Source: a bacterium
Lineage (GTDB): Bacteria; Electryoneota; RPQS01
Assembly (NCBI GenBank): GCA_023382385.1
Contig: JAHDVH010000001.1
Location: 836,850-900,849 of the forward strand
Direction of reading: 5' to 3'
DNA: 64,000 nt
Shown: piece after piece, positions 1-7,391 of the stretch
Layout of the letters: each line of letters begins with the position of its first letter
Position numbering within the stretch: position 1 is the stretch's first letter
The notes under the pieces: model-generated
The model's input: the letters and a program-made list of their open reading frames with translations, nothing else
Databases searched by the model: none
What the model was told of the DNA's origin: nothing
Made by a program: the position numbers and the translations under genes

Positions 1-1
1 G

Positions 2-625
2 GCAATGGCTAACGAGGAGTTGCTTACCTCGACTCTCCGGCGACAAGAAGCGGTCTTTAAGACTGGAGGTATCTCTGTGGAAGAGCTTGATGTGACTCGC
101 GCCCAAGTCGAATTGGCATCGGCTCGCGTCCGCGAACTTCAAAGTCAGCTTAGAGTCGCCCGACTTCCCGCTCGCGAGGATCAAATCAAGGCACAACAGG
201 CCCAAGTCGCAGCGGCAAATGCGGCGGTTGAGCAATCTGCTTGGAGATTGGGGCAGAAGGCTGTCAAAGCTCCAACCGATGGTTTGGTCTTCGATGTGCT
301 TTACCAGACCGGTGAGTGGATTGCACCCGGTGCTCCAGTTGTTCGCCTACTCCCGCCCGGCAACAGCAAGATCCGCTTCTTCGTGCCGGAACCACTCGTC
401 AGCTCCCTGAAAGTCGGCCAGTCCGTCCACGTGCGAGTGGATGGCCGCGATGCTGACGTGCCCGCAACGATCAGCTATATTTCCGTCGTCGCTGAATACA
501 CGCCCCCGATAATCTACAGCAATGAAAACAGGTCCAAACTTGTCTTTATGGCCGAAGCAGTACCCGTGAGACCACTGGAAACGGCTCTGAACATCGGGCA
601 ACCGGTAAGCGTCTTTGTCCCGTGA
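2..625 (+). CDS. HlyD-family periplasmic adaptor of an ABC-2 exporter (5' end cut by window)
   Basis: This is the C-terminal part of a membrane-fusion (adaptor) protein that links an inner-membrane ABC exporter to the outer membrane. The visible 206 or so residues show a long alanine/glutamine-rich coiled coil, an A-R-E-D-Q-I stretch typical of YbhG-like adaptors, then a lipoyl/barrel-sandwich segment (KAPTDGLVFDV) and a beta-barrel end. There is no N-terminal signal or membrane anchor, and the frame stays open to the first bases, so the true start lies upstream; the ATG at 5 is probably internal. The stop overlaps the GTG start of the ATPase gene by 4 bases, indicating translational coupling. 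Family assignment is firm; the substrate is unknown. Confidence 0.85.
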   Translation, partial: AMANEELLTSTLRRQEAVFKTGGISVEELDVTRAQVELASARVRELQSQLRVARLPAREDQIKAQQAQVAAANAAVEQSAWRLGQKAVKAPTDGLVFDVLYQTGEWIAPGAPVVRLLPPGNSKIRFFVPEPLVSSLKVGQSVHVRVDGRDADVPATISYISVVAEYTPPIIYSNENRSKLVFMAEAVPVRPLETALNIGQPVSVFVP

Positions 626-1557
626 GCGGTGAACTTGCCATAGACGTGCGTGAGTTGACCAAGAGCTTCGGCCATAAGCGCGTGGTAAATAAAGTCTCGC
701 TGCAGGTGAGGAAAGGGGAAATCTTAGGTTTTCTGGGACCGAATGGCAGCGGAAAGACGACAACCATCCGCATGATGTGTGGTCTACTCAGGCCAGATGC
801 GGGCAGCGGAACATGCCTCGGCTTCGACATTCTAAAGCAAAGCTCGGAGATCAAGCGGAGAGTTGGATACATGACTCAAAGGTTCTCCTATTGGGAGGAC
901 CTAACTATCCGCGAAAACCTTGACTTCGTTGCGCGGATGTACAGTATGCCTGATCGAAGTCGGGCCGTCGATCAGGCACTCGACGATCTTGGGCTGAAGA
1001 ACCACGCAGATCAACTTGCCGGATCCTTGTCAGGCGGATGGAAGCAACGGATCGCACTCGCGGCCTGCCTACTCCATGAACCCAGCCTGCTACTCCTCGA
1101 TGAACCGACTGCCGGAGTCGATCCTGCCGCGCGCCGCGACTTCTGGGAGGAGCTTCACCAACTTGCACGACGCGGTATTTCGGTGCTCGTCAGCACTCAC
1201 TACATGGATGAGGCGGAGCGTTGCCACAGGCTTGCATACATCTTCAACGGGAGTCTCCTTGCTGAAGGCACGGCCAATGAAGTCGTGTCGTCACAGAATC
1301 TGACAACTTGGGCGATCTACGGTCCGGACCTCGCCGTCCTCTCTGAAAAGCTCCAAGAATCCAAAGGAGTCGAGCAAACGGTGTTGTTTGGAAGAGCGCT
1401 TCATGTCAGTGGTTCCGATCCTCAATTACTCGAGCAGACTCTGCAAACTGTCGTCTCCGGGACAAGTTGGAAGCTGGAGAGCATAGAAACCGGACTTGAG
1501 GACGTCTTTATCTACTTGATGAAGACATCCGACGGAATGCGGGAGCTTGCACCATGA
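622..1557 (+). CDS. ABC transporter ATP-binding protein, ABC-2 (drug/YbhF-like) type
   Basis: This is the ATPase that powers the exporter formed with the flanking adaptor and permease. Of 311 residues, the first ~230 form one complete nucleotide-binding domain: Walker A GPNGSGKTT (residues 39-47), signature LSGGWKQR, Walker B LLLLDEPTAGVDP and switch histidine in STHYMDEAE. The last ~80 residues resemble the accessory C-terminal part of CcmA/YbhF-type ATPases. It starts at GTG 622, sharing 4 bases with the adaptor stop, and its TGA overlaps the next gene's ATG. Some YbhF proteins have two fused ATPase domains; this one has a single domain. The cargo cannot be told from sequence. Confidence 0.93.
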   Translation: MSGELAIDVRELTKSFGHKRVVNKVSLQVRKGEILGFLGPNGSGKTTTIRMMCGLLRPDAGSGTCLGFDILKQSSEIKRRVGYMTQRFSYWEDLTIRENLDFVARMYSMPDRSRAVDQALDDLGLKNHADQLAGSLSGGWKQRIALAACLLHEPSLLLLDEPTAGVDPAARRDFWEELHQLARRGISVLVSTHYMDEAERCHRLAYIFNGSLLAEGTANEVVSSQNLTTWAIYGPDLAVLSEKLQESKGVEQTVLFGRALHVSGSDPQLLEQTLQTVVSGTSWKLESIETGLEDVFIYLMKTSDGMRELAP

Positions 1558-2696
1558 GCCTGTTGAATATTGCGGGCTTTTCCCGCTGGTGGAGCATGGT
1601 CGTTAAAGAGTTCATCCAGCTCAAACGCGATCGCTTGACCTTCGGAATGATAGTCATGATTCCGCTCGTCCAGCTGACTCTCTTCGGTTACGCTATCAAT
1701 AGCGATCCCAAGCACATGCCGACCGCGCTGATAATTTCGGATCACAGCGAAATCACACGCACGCTCGTTTCTTCACTGAAACTCTCGGGATATTTTGACA
1801 TAATCGGAACCATTTCCACGGAAGAAGAGGCTCGCCAAGCCCTTGCCCGTGGTGACATTCAGTTCGTCATTAATATTCCTGCCGGCTTCACCAAGAATCT
1901 TCTGCGCGGCGATCGCCCCGCTCTCCTGATTGAAGCTGACGCAACGGATCCCTCGGCTACCGCAATGGCGCTCGCAAATGTCGGACAGTTGACTGAGTCT
2001 GTCGCTCGCAAGGACTTCAACGGGCCATTGTCGTTCCTGAAGTCTCCTCCTCCCGCTTTTGATGTTCGCGTTCACCGCCTCTACAATCCCGAAGGCAATA
2101 CTCACTTCAACATCGTTCCCGGTCTAATGGGCGTCATTCTGACAATGATGATGATCCTGATGACCGGTTTGGCAATTACACGTGAACGTGAACGAGGAAC
2201 AATGGAGAATTTGCTGGCAATGCCCGTACGGCCCTTCGAAGTCATGGCGGGCAAGATTCTTCCCTATATCGCAATCGGTCTGATTCAATCGTCAATCATT
2301 CTGGTCGCCGCATTAGTGCTGTTTGGAGTTCCGTTCTTCGGGAACATTGTCACGTTGTATTTGATAACACTCTTGTTTGTGGCCGTGAATTTGATGGTCG
2401 GAATCACGCTGTCTTCAATCGCCCGCAGTCAGCTTCAGGCCATGCAGATGACGGTGTTCTACTTTCTCCCGAACATTCTGCTGTCCGGCTTCATGTTCCC
2501 ATTTCGCGGAATGCCGCAGTGGGCGCAGTTTATCGGTAACCTTTTGCCGCTCACCTATTACAACAGACTGGTCAGAGGCGTCTTCTTGAAAGGCTCCTCT
2601 TTCCCAGACCTCTGGCCGAACATCTGGCCCTTAGCTCTCTTCGGCGTGCTCCTCATGACGGTCGCGGTCACCTTCTACCGCCGCACAATGGATTAG
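1554..2696 (+). CDS. ABC-2 type transporter permease (YbhS/YbhR-like)
   Basis: This integral membrane permease completes the exporter. Its 380 residues follow the ABC-2 plan: an N-terminal cytoplasmic stretch (W-S-M-V-V-K-E-F-I-Q-L-K-R-D), a first membrane segment at about residues 25-45, a large periplasmic domain to about 175, then five hydrophobic segments with the family motif RERERGTMENLLAMPVRPFE. The ATG overlaps the ATPase stop by 4 bases. The E. coli ybhGFSR operon has two permeases, but only one is present here and the next gene is unrelated, so the transporter probably uses a permease homodimer. Confidence 0.92.
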   Translation: MSLLNIAGFSRWWSMVVKEFIQLKRDRLTFGMIVMIPLVQLTLFGYAINSDPKHMPTALIISDHSEITRTLVSSLKLSGYFDIIGTISTEEEARQALARGDIQFVINIPAGFTKNLLRGDRPALLIEADATDPSATAMALANVGQLTESVARKDFNGPLSFLKSPPPAFDVRVHRLYNPEGNTHFNIVPGLMGVILTMMMILMTGLAITRERERGTMENLLAMPVRPFEVMAGKILPYIAIGLIQSSIILVAALVLFGVPFFGNIVTLYLITLLFVAVNLMVGITLSSIARSQLQAMQMTVFYFLPNILLSGFMFPFRGMPQWAQFIGNLLPLTYYNRLVRGVFLKGSSFPDLWPNIWPLALFGVLLMTVAVTFYRRTMD

Positions 2697-3030
2697 CTAC
2701 GATTGCACGTGTTTCAAACTTATATGTGTAGTTTGCTTCACATTCTTCATAACAAAATTCGTTTGAAGCCATTCGATAGTCCTGACCCGCAGGTCGTTGG
2801 CAGTAAGTGCTAAAGTCACTCTCTTTTCCTGTGCACTCTGCTTGACAACTTGTCACCCCTCAATTATATTCCCTTAACATCACTTTCAACTTAGGCCGGC
2901 TGGTGTCGGCTGATTTGTAGAAAAGGCGAATCTCCGGTGCCGAACGCGGCATGTGGGAATTCGCCGTTCTCTTTTTGGTTTCTCTGAACGGTGTCTCTTC
3001 ACAAGCCGGCCATGACAATCGGAGGCACAC
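2697..3030 (+). other. Gene-free gap with a nested hairpin
   Basis: No convincing gene is seen in these 334 bases. The first part is AT-rich. At 2925-2965 GGCGAAT pairs with ATTCGCC, enclosing a smaller TGCCG-AACG-CGGCA stem at 2938-2951, and a T-rich run follows (2967-2977). This could be the terminator of the ABC operon or a structured leader for the gene starting at 3031. Confidence 0.5.
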
Positions 3031-4758
3031 ATGAAGAAGAGAAGTACCATTCTGTGGCTGGGATTTTTCGCTGTTGTCGTCGGCATTCTTACAGCATCGG
3101 AACCCGTTCGTCCGAGATTCGTTCCCCCCGACCGACTTGACTTTAGCTACGACAGCAGCTGGAGCGGCCGCGAGCTTGAGCCAGGCGAAGTGACAGTAAT
3201 TCAGCAGGCCATCAACTCAATCAAGAATGCGCCGCCTGACTCCTTCCGCTATGTTGACGCGGGCGGCAATACTCTGGCAGTCTCCTGTTCAACTCTGGCA
3301 AAACTGCTGCAAGGCCAGCTCGACGCCGGCACAATGGAGGCCGAGACTATGAACGAGGATGCCGCCGGCGGTGAGTATTGGGACGAGATTAACATCCGCG
3401 ACGATGTGTTGGACAACGCAGTTGAGAATGCGGACACGCGCTATCTTGAAGAGCTGCTCGTCCATGAAGCGACTCACAAGGGTCAACCCAATTCGCTCCC
3501 GGAAACCGATACTGAAATCCCCGCATACGCCGCCGAGCTTGCGTATAAGGACTCAATCGGACTCGATTCGACAGACGCCGACTATCGTTTCGTGCGCGAC
3601 AAATTGAAGCGATATCGTCGAGTTCACGCTTACAACGAACTAAAGCGTCAGCTTGAATCGTGCTGGGTGACGCGCTGGGTTGTGCGCTATTTGCCGAAAG
3701 AGCCTCCCGAGAATTGGCAGCTCGCGGCCTTTCAATTAGGGGACACGGACGAGGTTCTCCACGACCTCGGACCGCTCGAAGTTACCGACATGCTGTCGTG
3801 GGAGAACTACTTCGGGAATGATGTCAGCCTCATCTTGCTGATGGGCGCGTCACGCAACGGCGGCACGCATCTCACCGGTTTCCAATTCCAGAACGGTCAT
3901 GTCATCGGACCGTCGCCGTGGTGGCAGATGCTCTTTCCACCGGGCTTCTACTCGTTTGCCTACAGCAATCAGATGCACTGCTATTTCATCGTCGACACAC
4001 TCAATCGTGTGATCCTGCGCGCGCCCGACATGAATGAAGACAAACTGCCTGACGGGCCGTTCTTCGTCTGGGCACACGCATGGCAGTTTCCTCAACTTGA
4101 AGGAATGCTCAGCGTTTTGCCCACTGCGCACCCACAGCACGGCTACGGCCTCCTCGTGAATGACTTTGATGCACACTACTCAAGGTGGATTCCGGCCTAC
4201 GATGTCTTGCCGTTTCTTGTGGATGTGGACGGCGCTGAAGGCGCGGATATTGCTTTCCCCTGTGCACGTTACGAGTTCGTGAACATCAAGCCGCGTATTG
4301 TCGAACCTTGGCCATGGGCTGGAGAGAATTTCTGTACGGTCTTTGGAACTTGGCAACATCCGATCGAGGTCTGGCGTACCGATCCCACCGGCGAAATCAT
4401 GCAACAGCCGCTGGGTGTCGCCTTCCTCAATAATAACATCGTTACGGAGTGTCCGCTGATCGAACCGCTGCTTCCGGGTGATCACATTCTCGCTTTCGAT
4501 CCTGTCAGCCAAAAACGCTTGAAACTTCCCTATGAAGTTCAGGATCCAACTCCGCGCAACTTGACGATTCACTACACCGGAGACGGCATGTTCAGGCTGG
4601 ATTGGCAGGATGTCGAGGGTGCCGGAGCCTATCGGATCGAATTCTCCACGGACGGTGTCTTCTGGGAGGATCCGGGCCTCATCACCCCTGTGAGCGAATT
4701 CATGATTCCTCTGCTCCACTCGGACCTCATGATGTTCCGCGTTATCGCTCTCCGATAG
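3031..4758 (+). CDS. Exported protein with HEATH (HExxH) zincin-like motif and Fn3-like C-terminus
   Basis: This 575-aa protein is not a family I can name. It begins with a signal peptide or anchor (MKKRSTILWLGFFAVVVGIL). Residues 145-149 read HEATH, a match to the HExxH zinc-peptidase motif, followed 13 residues later by E162 in TEIPAYAAE, the arrangement seen where a glutamate is the third zinc ligand. The middle (about 230-490) has no recognised domain and is rich in aromatic residues. The last ~70 residues (LDWQDVEGAGAYRIEFSTDG) resemble a fibronectin type III strand pattern. It stands alone between the ABC operon and a convergent gene. A role as a secreted metalloprotease is an inference from the motif only. 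Confidence 0.72.
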   Translation: MKKRSTILWLGFFAVVVGILTASEPVRPRFVPPDRLDFSYDSSWSGRELEPGEVTVIQQAINSIKNAPPDSFRYVDAGGNTLAVSCSTLAKLLQGQLDAGTMEAETMNEDAAGGEYWDEINIRDDVLDNAVENADTRYLEELLVHEATHKGQPNSLPETDTEIPAYAAELAYKDSIGLDSTDADYRFVRDKLKRYRRVHAYNELKRQLESCWVTRWVVRYLPKEPPENWQLAAFQLGDTDEVLHDLGPLEVTDMLSWENYFGNDVSLILLMGASRNGGTHLTGFQFQNGHVIGPSPWWQMLFPPGFYSFAYSNQMHCYFIVDTLNRVILRAPDMNEDKLPDGPFFVWAHAWQFPQLEGMLSVLPTAHPQHGYGLLVNDFDAHYSRWIPAYDVLPFLVDVDGAEGADIAFPCARYEFVNIKPRIVEPWPWAGENFCTVFGTWQHPIEVWRTDPTGEIMQQPLGVAFLNNNIVTECPLIEPLLPGDHILAFDPVSQKRLKLPYEVQDPTPRNLTIHYTGDGMFRLDWQDVEGAGAYRIEFSTDGVFWEDPGLITPVSEFMIPLLHSDLMMFRVIALR

Positions 4759-4775
4759 TTCTTCTCCTTCGAAAC

Positions 4776-4808
4776 GAATGAAGGGCAGCCAATGGCTGCC
4801 CTTCATTC
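4776..4808. terminator. Bidirectional hairpin between convergent genes
   Basis: A perfect 15-base-pair stem (GAATGAAGGGCAGCC, 4776-4790, with its complement 4794-4808) closes on an AAT loop midway between two convergent genes. There is no long T run on either side, so it may terminate both transcripts or protect their 3' ends. Confidence 0.7.
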
Positions 4809-4845
4809 TGTATCACGCGCCGTTGCTCCTACGGCAAGGAATCTT

Positions 4846-6501
4846 CTACTTCAGCAGCAGCATTTTAGCTGTTGCGAGCGCTTTGCCTTCCGAACTGAGC
4901 TGCGCAAAATAGACTCCGCTGGCTAACTGGTCTGCACCGAAACTCACGTCGCTTCTCCCCTCTATCCTTCCCTCAAAAACCCGTGCCACCTCTCGCCCCG
5001 TGACGTCATACAGCCTCACCGAATACACCGCCGCACGCGAAACCGCTATTGACAACGTCACCGTTGCGTTAAACGGATTCGGATAGACAGAGAGTGTATA
5101 GCTTATCGGCAGAATTCCTGGGAACTCCCTCGCGACTTCGCTAGTATCACCTCCGCCCCCGCCCGACGTATCCGGATTTTCAGTCAAATACGGAAAGAAC
5201 AGAATCCCGTCACCCACTGCTGCACCTTGACCGCTCGGATTAAACTGCGCGTGAAAAGGCCCACTCTCATGTCCCCACCAATTCTCCCGCGCATCCACCA
5301 GACTGACGCCGAGCTGCGAACGCAGAATACCGGTTGTGGCCCGATTTATCGAATTATCCCTGAAGTAAACCGTGTCATGCTGACCGCGCTCCAGGAAAAA
5401 CATTTGCGGTCTGTTCACGTCCACGCCTTCGCCGAACACAGTATTCCGGACAACGCAGGATGCTTCTATGGACAGCCCCGATGCCCAACCCAATATGCTC
5501 CGAGTGGAGTCAATCCGGTTGCTGTCCAATAGCGCAAGAAATCCCTGCACCGAGTCGCTGCAGCGCAATGTCATCATTTCTCCACCCTGCTGACCTCCTC
5601 CCACCCACGACCCGCAACGGACAAAACGATTATTCAAGACATTGTATGCGCAGGACGACTCCTTGGGGCGATGCGCGCACGAATCGGCAATCTGCAGGAC
5701 AGGTCCGAAGCCAACCACAATATCCTCAAAGACGCAGTCACGTATCCGTGAATTGCATCTTGGACGCACGGAAACAGCACTCACGGACAACGTGTCAAGT
5801 CCCACAAAATGGCACGACTCAATGATCAGACTGTCCCCGAGGCCCGTCAACATCCGCCCCGTGCCGTGATGAGTAAACAGACAGTCTCTGATGTAGCCGC
5901 CTTGTCCTGCCGTGACCAAACCCCCGCTCGCGCCATCGAACCACGTGCTGTCGGCGAAGAGTTTCCCCCTCCAGAGTCCTGTGTAAACGGCGCCAACGCA
6001 ACCGATGAATCGGCAGTGCTTTACCGTGATACGTTCCGCACGCGATACACCGCTGACAACTGAGTCAAACACGCAGCGTTCGAATGAGATTTCTCGCACG
6101 GACGTGTCGCCCGCAATTCCTCCGGAAACGGATTGCGGCCTGCCGTTCGTCATGCCGCTCCGATTGCGGAAAACCAAATCTTGAAATGTGGCCGCACCGC
6201 CGGTCAGGCTCATGATTCGCAGCGTGTCCGAGCCAGGCAAATCTGTCGGGTCAATGACCGAAAACTCCGTCGCCTGTGAATCCAGCCGCGCGCTGCCTCG
6301 CATCATAAACATAAGCGGCGGGGCAACTAATGACTCCACGTAGATGCCGGGCGAGAGCACAATTGTATCCCCATTCTGCAACGACTGTAGCGCTACGGCA
6401 ATGGTCCCGTATTCTTCCGGCACTCGCAGCTCTCTGGCTGCTACCCAGTGCGTGCTCCACAACACCAGCAGCGTGATCCCTATTCGACGCGCTACGGACA
6501 T
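4846..6501 (-). CDS. Secreted parallel beta-helix protein with T9SS C-terminal sorting domain
   Basis: This is a 551-aa exported protein. The chosen ATG at 6501 gives a typical signal peptide (MSVARRIGITLLVLWSTHWVAA); an upstream extension would bury it. The mature N-terminus (VPEEYGTIAVALQSLQNGDTIVLSPGIY) is the classic entry to right-handed parallel beta-helix (pectin-lyase-like, DUF1565/NosD) proteins, and short beta-helix rungs with C-x-F and N-x-F patterns follow to about residue 440. After a glycine-rich linker the last ~85 residues carry YPNPFN, YDVTGREVA and a final KMLLLK, the sorting signal recognised by T9SS in FCB bacteria. The start overlaps the end of the upstream cysteine-rich gene by 10 bases. 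Ligand or substrate unknown. Confidence 0.85.
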   Translation of the reverse strand: MSVARRIGITLLVLWSTHWVAARELRVPEEYGTIAVALQSLQNGDTIVLSPGIYVESLVAPPLMFMMRGSARLDSQATEFSVIDPTDLPGSDTLRIMSLTGGAATFQDLVFRNRSGMTNGRPQSVSGGIAGDTSVREISFERCVFDSVVSGVSRAERITVKHCRFIGCVGAVYTGLWRGKLFADSTWFDGASGGLVTAGQGGYIRDCLFTHHGTGRMLTGLGDSLIIESCHFVGLDTLSVSAVSVRPRCNSRIRDCVFEDIVVGFGPVLQIADSCAHRPKESSCAYNVLNNRFVRCGSWVGGGQQGGEMMTLRCSDSVQGFLALLDSNRIDSTRSILGWASGLSIEASCVVRNTVFGEGVDVNRPQMFFLERGQHDTVYFRDNSINRATTGILRSQLGVSLVDARENWWGHESGPFHAQFNPSGQGAAVGDGILFFPYLTENPDTSGGGGGDTSEVAREFPGILPISYTLSVYPNPFNATVTLSIAVSRAAVYSVRLYDVTGREVARVFEGRIEGRSDVSFGADQLASGVYFAQLSSEGKALATAKMLLLK

Positions 6502-6974
6502 GCTGTCGTGCTGGGTTGATGAGTCAGCCAACCGACCGCCTTGCACAGTGAGTCGCAGTCCGCACAAGACGACTCGAAATCGCATGGCCGCTTGCAGACA
6601 TGCAGTCGGTAGTCATAGCCCGCCTCCAGTCCGATTGAAACACTACCAGCGCAGTGCTGAACCGGGCAGCCTGACTCGGCGAAGTAAATGAACGTTCCGC
6701 TGATGACCTTCTCCAATAGTACACAAGCCGAGCAGTTGCACGCGTCGCTGCAGCTTGCAACCTTGGCACCTAACTCATAGGTTCCCGTGCACGGAACCTG
6801 AAAGACTGTGGAAACCGCGCAGTCGGAGATCGAGTGGTCACAATCTTGGTACTCTCCGTGGCAGGTCTGATCCGAGGCGCTGACGCAAATAGTACACTGC
6901 GCAATTCCGTTCGCACCTTGCAGAAACAAAACTGCCGCGGCTGTCAGCATCGCGGCATGTAGAAGTTTCTTCAT
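6492..6974 (-). CDS. Small cysteine-rich secreted protein, unknown family
   Basis: I do not recognise this 160-aa protein. The ATG at 6974 is preceded by a strong ribosome-binding site (GGGAGGAGCG) and starts a signal peptide ending near GANGIAQ. The mature part of about 135 residues holds 18 cysteines, several in C-x2-C, C-x3-C and C-x-C spacings (CTIC, CSDACNCSAC, CADCDSLC), implying many disulphides or metal sites in the periplasm or outside the cell. It overlaps by 10 bases the downstream T9SS cargo gene, so the two are probably co-expressed and may act together. No catalytic motif is visible. Confidence 0.7.
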   Translation of the reverse strand: MKKLLHAAMLTAAAVLFLQGANGIAQCTICVSASDQTCHGEYQDCDHSISDCAVSTVFQVPCTGTYELGAKVASCSDACNCSACVLLEKVISGTFIYFAESGCPVQHCAGSVSIGLEAGYDYRLHVCKRPCDFESSCADCDSLCKAVGWLTHQPSTTACP

Positions 6975-7035
6975 CGCTCCTCCCTGCAATTCAAACTCTG
7001 TTGCGTCTGAAATCACCGCAACCAAAATCTATCTT

Positions 7036-7064
7036 AAAATACAAAAGCAGACATATCCTGTCAA
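7036..7064 (-). promoter_or_regulatory. Sigma-70-like promoter for the cysteine-rich gene
   Basis: On the minus strand a perfect -35 TTGACA (7064-7059) is followed after 17 bases by TATTTT (7041-7036). Transcription would start near 7029 and give an untranslated leader of about 55 bases before the ATG at 6974. Confidence 0.45.
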
Positions 7065-7239
7065 TAGTTGAGGTTGGTTTTCAGAAACTGCATAACAGTT
7101 TGTTTTCCTAAGCAAGAACTCCCCTACTACCACAAGTCGTCATCCTAAGGCCGGCGCGGCTGAAGGATTCCTCTTTTCCCCAAGTTTACCCACTAACCTC
7201 AATTTGCCCAAATGTTTACAACATTTTTACAAAAACCAC

Positions 7240-7268
7240 TTGACTTTTCGTAAATATTGTATTATATT
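7240..7268 (+). promoter_or_regulatory. Promoter-like site pointing into the antisense strand of the NtrC-type gene
   Basis: TTGACT (7240-7245), a 17-base spacer and TATATT (7263-7268) match the sigma-70 consensus at 10 of 12 positions on the plus strand. No plus-strand gene follows, only the 3' end of the minus-strand regulator. It may be chance in AT-rich DNA or drive an antisense or small RNA. Confidence 0.35.
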
Positions 7269-7338
7269 AACACCATAAGTTCAGCATGTTCCCTCTCCCG
7301 TTGTGGGCGTCCATGCCTGCAACCTCAGACCGCACAAG

Positions 7339-7359
7339 AAAAACGGCGACCCGTCGCCG
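7339..7359 (-). terminator. Rho-independent terminator of the NtrC-type regulator gene
   Basis: Read on the minus strand, CGGCGAC-GG-GTCGCCG (7359-7344) forms a 7-base-pair hairpin followed directly by TTTTT (7343-7339), about 35 bases past the regulator stop codon. Confidence 0.75.
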
Positions 7360-7391
7360 AGCCGCCGCCTAACATAGCAAACAACTGTTGC

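Larger units (their letters stand above)
6975..7391. other. AT-rich gap between the NtrC-type regulator and the cysteine-rich gene
   Basis: These 417 bases hold no convincing gene. They contain the minus-strand promoter at 7036-7064, a plus-strand promoter-like site at 7240-7268, and the terminator of the regulator gene at 7339-7359. No -24/-12 sigma-54 site was recognised upstream of the minus-strand gene. Confidence 0.55.

Noticed and set aside
2668..2856. A 62-codon cysteine-containing minus-strand frame after the permease gene
   Set aside because: No ribosome-binding site or signal peptide and it overlaps the permease end; too short to support.
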